Program-made: the position numbers and the translations under genes | The notes under the pieces: generated by a model | The model's input: the letters and a program-made list of their open reading frames with translations, nothing else | What the model was told of the DNA's origin: nothing | The model's database searches: none | Part shown: in pieces, positions 8,989 through 17,900 of the stretch | How the letters are laid out: every line of letters starts with the position of its first letter | Numbering within the stretch: position 1 is the stretch's first letter | Source of the DNA: Spirochaetia bacterium UBA5550 | GTDB taxonomy: Bacteria; Spirochaetota; UBA4802; UBA5550 | DNA length: 20,201 nt | Direction of reading: 5' to 3' | Assembly (NCBI GenBank): GCA_002425885.1 | Contig: DINC01000158.1 | Location: 1 to 20,201 of the forward strand

Positions 8989-11900
8989 TTAACCGGCAAT
9001 CCTGAATTTTTTATCGATCCTTTCATTGTGAGGGACCCTGGTTATCTTTACCATGTCAAACCTGTCGATATCCATGTATACGCGCCCTTCGTAATCAGTA
9101 AGAAGGAGTGAGAATGTGGTGTTTTCATCATCAGAAGATATTTTTTTTGTGAAGCAGAGGTACTCCCTGTTTTTATCAGGTGACTGGTGAAATACCATCC
9201 TGTTGATTTTTGACGGAAGTATAATGTCGCTTGTGGTGAGCATCTCGAAGATCCCCCCTGTCTGGAACATGGCGTCAATGAGAACAACGTCTACAAGGAA
9301 AGAGGGATCTGTTATCCCTGCAAAGAACTCCCTTGAAGGGGCGTGCTTAATCCTTGTCACAAGGAGTTCACCGTCAAAGGAGTGTATACCCTGGACTGTT
9401 CTGAAAACTCCGTCCATGAAAAGTCTCTGGGGATGGTATATGGTCTCCTGGAAGTCAGCACCGTTTTCCACTCTGCCCGCATGAGGAACAGCAACAACCG
9501 GCTGTTCACTTTTTTCACCGAAGATGTAGCTGCCCTTGTAGTGCAGTGTCGGTTCTCCAGCTATGACACCAGCCGGATTTTTGAAGAGAGATGTTATTCT
9601 GCACTCTATTCCCCTGTCTGATTCCGCAGCAGAAGATGCTTCAATGAGCAGTTCCTTCGGGCGTCCTTTGAGAATTTTGATGCTGTAAGGAATAATAAAG
9701 TCCCTCAGCTCCCTGAGAAAAGCACCTTCCCCTGATAGCTTTGAAGCTGCTTCAGCCATTGTTTCAATACCTGTGGCACCTAAAAAAAGCGGGATACCAT
9801 CTCTGGAGTGATCTTTCATGAATAGGTCACGGGTGAGGTCAATGGTCCTTGCAAAGGTCATACGCCCGCGTCCGCTCTCTATTACACTGTCAAGGAATGG
9901 CGCCGCAAAACTGACGGGTGAACCTGGATTACCTTCACTGATGCTGCTGCCCGGCAGTATCCCGTCACGGTCAAAAGACCTATCCGTTCCTGTGAATATC
10001 GATTCAACGGATTTTTCATCTCTCAGTTCCGCGAGAAAGAGTTCAATCCCCTGTTCAAGCGGAAGAAATGTCATTCCACGCTCCTTCAGAACCTTGTTCA
10101 CTGTTTCATTTGTGGCCATACCTGCGCCCTCCCATGCTGTCCAGTCATAAACTTTGTAGGTTCTGCTTTTATGCACAGCCCTTTCGCGGAATAGAGACTT
10201 TGACAGCATCTCGTTAGCTCCGCTGTAGTTTATCTGCCCTTCGTTTCCGAACCGTGCCGAGACAGATGAAAATGCTGCGAAGAAATCATATTCTATTTTC
10301 GAAAGTGCTGAAATCAGGTTAAGTACGCCGTAACCTTTAACATTGAAAACCCGGTTGAATGAATCAAGTGTCATCTTTTCAATAACCTGGCTCTCCTCCA
10401 TACCTGCTGCGTGTATTATGCCGTCTATCCTCTTATACTTTTTCAATGCCCTGCTTACAGAGTCGGATGAAGTGACATCCACTGCATGGTAATCGATTTT
10501 TACACCCATCTTTTTAAGCCTGGATATGTTGGAGTACGCAGTTTTAGTCTTCATAATCAGAGAGGCGGCATTTTTAATCTCAAGCGGTTTTGCCACAGGC
10601 ATCTTTTTTTTCAGCGCGGAGATAATGAAGTTTTCATCAACTGTATCTGAAAGGAACTCCCTCTTCAGTGAATCGATGTCAAGCCTGTCGAAAATTATAA
10701 GCTTCAGATTTTTAAAACCGGATGCCATTTTCAGGAGTATCTCGAAGGTTATGCCCCCTGCGCCGCCTGTAACAAGGAGTGTTGAGCCGTCATGTATAAG
10801 AGATTTCCCGTTAGCAGCAGGCTCATCATTGAGTGTAAGGCCGAAACGCTCCCCGCCTCTGTAGCCAACTTCAACTCTGGTGTCTCCAGAAAGTATCTCC
10901 CTGATGAAGTTGTCAGTTGTTTCATCTATCACTTTCTCAGGGTGAAGGGCTGAGAAATCAACTGCCTTCACTACCGCGTCACTGAACTCCTTGTTTACTG
11001 TTTTAAGCATTCCGGCAATGGCTCCTGATACAGGGTTTATTCTCCCCGGATTTTCACAGTAAGGGAAGACAACGGAGTTGAATGAAAGCGATGCTATGAT
11101 GCTCCCTTTTTGCCTTAGCTGTCCATTCATTGTTTTGATTATGATAAAGAGTGATTTAACTGATGATTCAATTGCTCCCGGAGTTGTATCCTCACCGGTG
11201 ATGATAAAGTCCAGCGGGCTCAGGTGTATGAAAGAGTTTATATCTCTGTGATTTAAAGCGAACTCTGAAAGCTTTTTTTCCACATCAGCAGGATCTGTCA
11301 TGTCTGCGATACAGTCCGCGTTTGCAAAGCCTATTGTGAAGACTTTGCCACCCTTTGATTTAATCTTCTCTGATATCTTCTCAGTGAAGCCGTAACTCTC
11401 CCTGCTTATAAGAAAGGTTTTCCCTTCAAAGGTGCGACTGTCACAGAGAACTCCCTCCAGCTGCTTTACAGAGATGGTGAACCTGTGTATCATGTTATCT
11501 GCGTTTTTTCCTGTTTTTACTGTTTCTGTTGTTTTAACAGCGTGTGCGGCAGGGGTGAGCTGATTGATTTTGGAAGAGATATATTCCACCAGTTTCTCAA
11601 TAGTATTCATATCTGAGAGTTTCAGATCCTCTGGAACTTCGAGCGAGTATAGTGCAGAGATCTTTCCGAAGATCTCAACCTGCTTCACAGTATCTATTCC
11701 GAGATCAGCTTCAAGGTCAAGTCCATCCTCAAGCATATCAGGGGTATACCCTGTCTGCTCAGCAATGATATTTTTTATCCCCTCTTTAATCGAAGAGAGG
11801 CCGGGGCCTGCCATAATACTCTCTGTTACTTCTGAATGTGCCGGTGAAGATAATGTCACCTTTGATGCAATATATTCAACCAGCTTCGCGATTGTATTCA

Positions 11901-14900
11901 TGTCTGAGAGTTTCAGATCCTCTGGAACTTCGAGCGAGTATAGTGCAGAGATCTTTCCGAAGATCTCAACCTGCTTAACAGTATCGATCCCGAGATCAGC
12001 TTCAAGGTCAAGTCCGTCCTCAAGCATGTCAGGAGTGTAACCTGTCTGTTCAGCAATGATATTTTTTATCCCATCTTTAATCGCAGAAATGTCAGGGTCT
12101 GCTATAGTTATTTCTGTTGCTTCCGGATGACCTGCCGGTGAAGATAATGTCACCTTTGATGCGATATATTGAACCAGCTTCGCGATTGTATTCATATCTG
12201 AGAGTTTCAGATCCTCTGGAACTTCAAGAGAGTAGAGTGATGAAATTTTTTCGAAGATCTCAACCTGCTTCACAGTATCGATACCGAGATCAGCTTCAAG
12301 ATCCATGTCGTCCTCAAGCATGTCAGGGGTATAACCTGTCTGCTCTGCAATGACATTCTTTATTGTCTCCTTAATAGATGATGTATCAGCAGCAGGTGTA
12401 TTCTCAGTATTTATTGATACTTCAGGTTCAGATTTTTTCTCCATGGTTTTAACATCTGCGGTATGCAGGGGTTTAACCGGCTCTTCAATGAGTGGAATTG
12501 ATTTAATATCATCATTGCCTTGCGACCTGATGCATAGAGTTTTATTTATCAGTGCAAGTTCAGGTTTTTCATAACCGGAAACCTTTTTAAGCCATTCAAG
12601 GTACACCGGGTTATCTGCCGCGGTCTCATTAATCCTCTTTACGAAGAGCATTGAAAAGTGTGATCCGAATCCTGCCGCGAAATGAAGGCCGTAATTATAA
12701 CTCTTTTTATCTCCCCTGCTGAAAGTGAGATCACTGAATTCCCGGGGGATATTTTTAAGATTTGCAATTGCAGGAGCTACACCTGACTGGAGCGCCTTTA
12801 TCATAACCGGATCTTCAAGGCCTCCGCCCAGGGTGTGTCCTGTATAGCCTTTAGTGTTTGAAATAACTATGTTTTTATAGTGGCCGGGGTATGTCCCCTT
12901 TATGGCATCAATTTCAGCCTGGGCGCTGCCACCCACTGCAGGAGTGAATGTTTCGTGTGACATGAAGATCATTGAGCGAGTATATTCTTCCCTGTTAAGG
13001 CGATGCATCTTTTCAGCCCTGGTGATCATTTTATTCATAACACCCGCAATATGAGAAACATCTATCCTTGTGCCGTGAAAAGCGCTGTTCCCTGTTACGG
13101 TTGCGAGTATTTCAGCCTGCCCGGCGCGGCCCCGGTTTTTCACAGCATCAGCGCGTTCAACAATAACAGCCGCTGCTCCGCTTCCCAGAATTGTTCCGTT
13201 TCTCAGCGCATCAAAAGGTTTTGCAGCAGCTGAAACATTTTTTTCAACAGTTGCTGCGCCAATTGCAAGGAAGCCCGCGTAAAGCCATTGGCCAAGGTTT
13301 TCGGGATCAACAGATTCACTCCCTGTTACTATTACCCTTTCGCATCTCCCTGTCCTTATCCAGTCTTCAGCCATGCATATCCCCTGAGTCATTGAAGCGC
13401 ATGCCGAGTTAAGCTGGGTGTTCGGGCCCTTGGCTTTTATCATCTGGGCAAACTGTGGCGCTCCCATAAATCCCATCTTCAACAGGAGGTTACGGTTAAA
13501 TGAATAGTCCTTTTCAAAACCCTGATTTTTCAGGCTGAAAAACCATTCTGTCAGTCTCCCTTTGATCTCTTCATCCCTAACATTTTCCATTACGAGGTAA
13601 TAGATCTGTTCAAAGAGCCTGTACGGGCCGTTGGCGTTTTTATGCATCGTGTAACGCTCAACTTCCCCGATTAAAGATTCAAAACCGGCGAAGATTGACG
13701 TGCGTATAACGCCTGTTGTTTCCTGCATCTCATCCGGTAGTGCATAACCGCTGAAGAGATAGCTCCCTGTGGATGTCTTTCTTTTCACTGGAACCAGCGG
13801 TATTCCTGCATCCCTGAGAGCCTCGAGCCCCGCTGCCATTGCAAGGGCATCTGATTTATCATTTTCAAATTCAATTCCGTAGTCACGCCTGTCGAAATGG
13901 CCAAGCTGGCCTGCGAGATGTACCACTTCATCTTCATTACTAAGTTTCTGCAGAACAGCGCTGCCGTCTGATTTTTTGTTTATCCTTGTTATTTTTTTGG
14001 CAAGCTGCATCTTCAGATCTTCATTGGCAAGGAGATCTATCCTGTTCTCCCCTTTAAGTATGCAGTTAAAATTATCATCAGAGAAGACTTCTCTCGATTT
14101 GCCAGGGAGCCCGATGGAAACACCACTTACTACAATGCTACCCGGATAGAAACCGAACTGTTCTATTTTTTCAAATTCCTTTAATAATCTGTGTCGTCTG
14201 TATTCATCGTATAGAAGGCTTTCTACATTATCTCTGTTATTTTCAAGGTATTCTCTGAATCCAGGGTCATCCCCGGAGAGGGAGTTTATCTTTATAGCCG
14301 GGCTTTTTCCGGTAGTTGTTCTTTCTATAGCTGAAGCATTATCTTCTGGTTTTGATGTCATTAAAGTCTCCCTGTTCTGTTTTGTCCATTCGAGGATAAG
14401 TTCCCGTGTCTCTTCAAAAGACGCATGCTCGCCGTTTTTATGATTTACGGCAGCCTTTGAGAATTTCACACCGGCGCTGATATTTTTCAGCAGTCCTGTC
14501 AGAATACCTGCCGGTCCTGCCTCTATAAAGCATGGAGCGCTGTTGCTGCACGCGTATCTTACTGATTCTATAAACTCCACAGGTGATATCACCTGGCGCA
14601 GTAGAAGTTCTTTAACTGCGGCTTCATCCTGCGGATAGGGTTTTGCTGTTGCGTTTGATATGATTGCTGTATAATCAGTTTCATTAAACTTTACACCGGA
14701 AAGGTAACTCCTGAGTCCATCAGATGCGCCGGAGAAGAGGGGAGTGTGAAAAGCTCCTGAAAGGGGGAGTTTTTTATAAATTACATTCCTCTTTTTCAGT
14801 AAGTCAATAAGTGCTGATATCCCTTCAGTTCTCCCGGCCACCACTGTCTGTGCATCGCTGTTTTTGTTTGCAACAAACACTTCTTCAGCACCGGCCTCTT

Positions 14901-17900
14901 TTATTAACTCAGATGTATCCTTCCATCCTTTGAAAACAGCCATAATCTCTCCAGGTATGTTTTCTGATGCCTCTTTCATAAGTGATGATCGCCTGAGAAC
15001 GAGCCTCATGGTTTCATCAAAGCCGAGCAGGCCTGCGCAGTATAGAGCTGTGCATTCCCCCAGGCTGTGGCCAATGAAGTAACGTGGTTTGAGCCCATCC
15101 CTGTTTAGAACATTAAACAGCGCTGCTGAAGAGAGGAACACGGCAGGCTGGGTGTTCTCTGTTGAATTGATTGCTGGGTCACCTCCAAACATTATGTCAA
15201 GGATAGAGTACCCCCTTTCATCTCTGAAAACGGCCTCACCGCGATCCAGTGTTTCGCGTATAATTCCGCTGGTGCTGTAAAGCTCCTTCATCATCCCGGA
15301 GCGCTGCGCACCCTGGCCTGTTAACAGAAGCGTGATAAATGATCCATCCGCTTCAGTGTATCCGCTTCCTGCGGAGGAGTGGAGACTAACGGTCTGAGCC
15401 TGTTCTTTTTTCACAATATTCTCGTTCGCAGAAAATATTTTTTCTTTGTGTATTTTACTCTCTGCATCCCGGTTCTGAAGCTGTGCAAGTTCTTTAGCCA
15501 CTGCTACAGCTTTCCCTGCGTTACGGAAGTAGCCCGAAGTCTCATTTTTCTGCATAGATGTAATGGAGTCTGAATTGCTGTGCCCTGAAACCGGTGTATA
15601 TCTCGAAGGTTCACCCTGAATAGTGATTGCAGCAGAACTGAAATCAGCGCTGTCAATAGATGCGAGAACAGTTAGATCTTTCTCAACAGCATTCCTGTAT
15701 GTTGTGAGCATGAAAAGAGCACCACCCTCACTTAAAAATTTACCTTCTCTATCCGGTGATAAAAATCCTCTCTGCTTCAGTGCCATAAACACCGCAGGTG
15801 TAAGGTTCGAATCAACACCTCCAGTGATTACGCTTTCATACTCCCCTGATCTGAGACCAAGGAACGCCAGACGCATTGCAACTGCCGAGGACTCCTCTCC
15901 TGCGTTTACTATGAAATTCACCCCGTTCAGGCCGAAGTAGTTCGCGATCCTTCCGCTAACGATATTGCTGAGAAGGCCGGGAACAGTGTCCTCGTTGTTC
16001 ATGTGGAAGCGCTTTTTCAGCGATACTGCAAGGGCTTCGGCAATAGTTTCTCTCCCCGGAATCTCCGATTCGCGAATAATCTGCTGAATCAGCGGGACCC
16101 TTGTACGTATGATGTTCTCAACCATCTTTTCACCGCTGGCTGTACCTATGATAACAGCGGTGTTGTTCCCTTTCGGAAGATTTATCCCGGCCCCTGACTG
16201 TTCAAGGGCCTGCTTCGAGCATTCAAGCCCGATGAACTGGCACCTGTCAACGGAGCGGATTGTGGCCGGGGGCATCCTGTATTTTCTCCCGTCAATTAAT
16301 GAATCATCGGCCACACCTGCTTTCAGATGAGGCAGGGTGTAGGATTCATCCTGTTCATTCATGTAGTAATTGTTGTTAAAACGCGACACGGGTATTTCAA
16401 CAGGTTTATATTTCTCTCCGTTCAGTATATTTTTCAGTTCATCAGTTGATGTTATACCGGGGAGTACTGTGCCTGCACCGGCAATGACTATACGCCCGTC
16501 ATTCATTTTAGTCCCGGGGTTGAAAATCCTCCCCCTGTTTACCGGGATATACCGCTCTGTCATTTCGCTGATCACACAGTGATAGTTGACTCCACCAAAA
16601 CCGAAAGAACTTACAGCAGCAGTGCGGATGTTGTTCTCTCCTGGCTCCCAGGGTTTATTCTCTGTGATTATATAGAGCGGGCTTCCATCCAGGTTAAAGC
16701 GGTGTGAGAGCTTTTCATACAGGCCGTTGGAAGGGAGTTCCCTGTTTTTCAGTGCAAGTATCACTTTTATGAGACCTGCAATCCCCGCTCCACCCAGGAG
16801 ATGCCCGATCTGCGATTTGACAGAACTGAGCCCTATGCCTGAAGTGACATTAGCGAAGTATTTTTTGAGAGTCTCAAGCTCGGCGTAATCCCCCATGAGG
16901 GTTGATGTTCCGTGAGCCTCAATATAACTTATATTCTCGATACCTGTTCCAGGGACAAGGCTGTCATAACACCTGTTCAGCGCATACTCCTGCCCGTCAG
17001 GGTTAGGTGCTGCAATTGCCTTTCCCTTCCCGTCGGAGCTTGACCCTATACCTTTGAGTACTGCAAGCACCCTGTCTCCGTCGCGCAGGGCATCTTTCAT
17101 CCGTTTCATAATTACAACACCAGCGCCCTCTCCCAGCACAAACCCCCCGGCCCGCTCGTCAAATGGGAAGGAGCCCTCTGCTGACAGGGCGCCCATCTTG
17201 CAGAATCCCACGAATGATTCCACAGAGAGGTTGGTGTTCACCCCTCCGATTATTGCCATATCATGGGCGCCTGAAAGAAGCTCCCTGCGCCCAGCGTCAA
17301 GGGCGGCAAGGGATGATGCGCATGCGGCATCCACTGTACAGTTAATCCCTTTTATTCCGAAATGTGACGCAACACCTGCTGACTCCATCTGCACTGATGC
17401 TCCGTCAGCTGTTTCGCCGTAGTGTCCCTGGGCCAGCCCTTTTTTAATGTGGTCACGCAGTTCTCTTTTTTTATCTTCAGCAAGTGATTTGAATCCATCA
17501 AGCTGCTCAATCATTGAAAGGATCTCCGGAGCGTAATACTTGAGCTGCAGGTCACTGTTCATCTCATTCGTAAGGCAGCTTGCAATGATTACCGCTGTTC
17601 TTTCTGAAGGGAGAGCTCTACCGTTGCCGCCATATCCCGCATCTTCAACAGCCTGAGACGCCGCATCAAGAATCATCTGAAGGCTTCTCGATATTCTCCC
17701 CCCCTCATCCTCTGTCATGCCGAATTTTCTGTAATCAAAACTGTAATCTTTAACAAGCCCCGCAATTTTTGTGTAGGTTTTATCCTCCGCCTTTCTGTCG
17801 CTGTCATAGTAGTAAGGCTTCAGTCTCGATTCAGGCATTTCACAGATGGAGTATCTTTTTGTGCGGATATTGTTCCAGAACTCCTCCGGCCCGCGGGCAT

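Noticed and set aside
11564..12040. A 158-aa plus-strand open frame with internal repeats
   Set aside because: It is the antisense of the tandem ACP repeats. Its repeats are explained by the carrier domains and it has no recognisable domain of its own.
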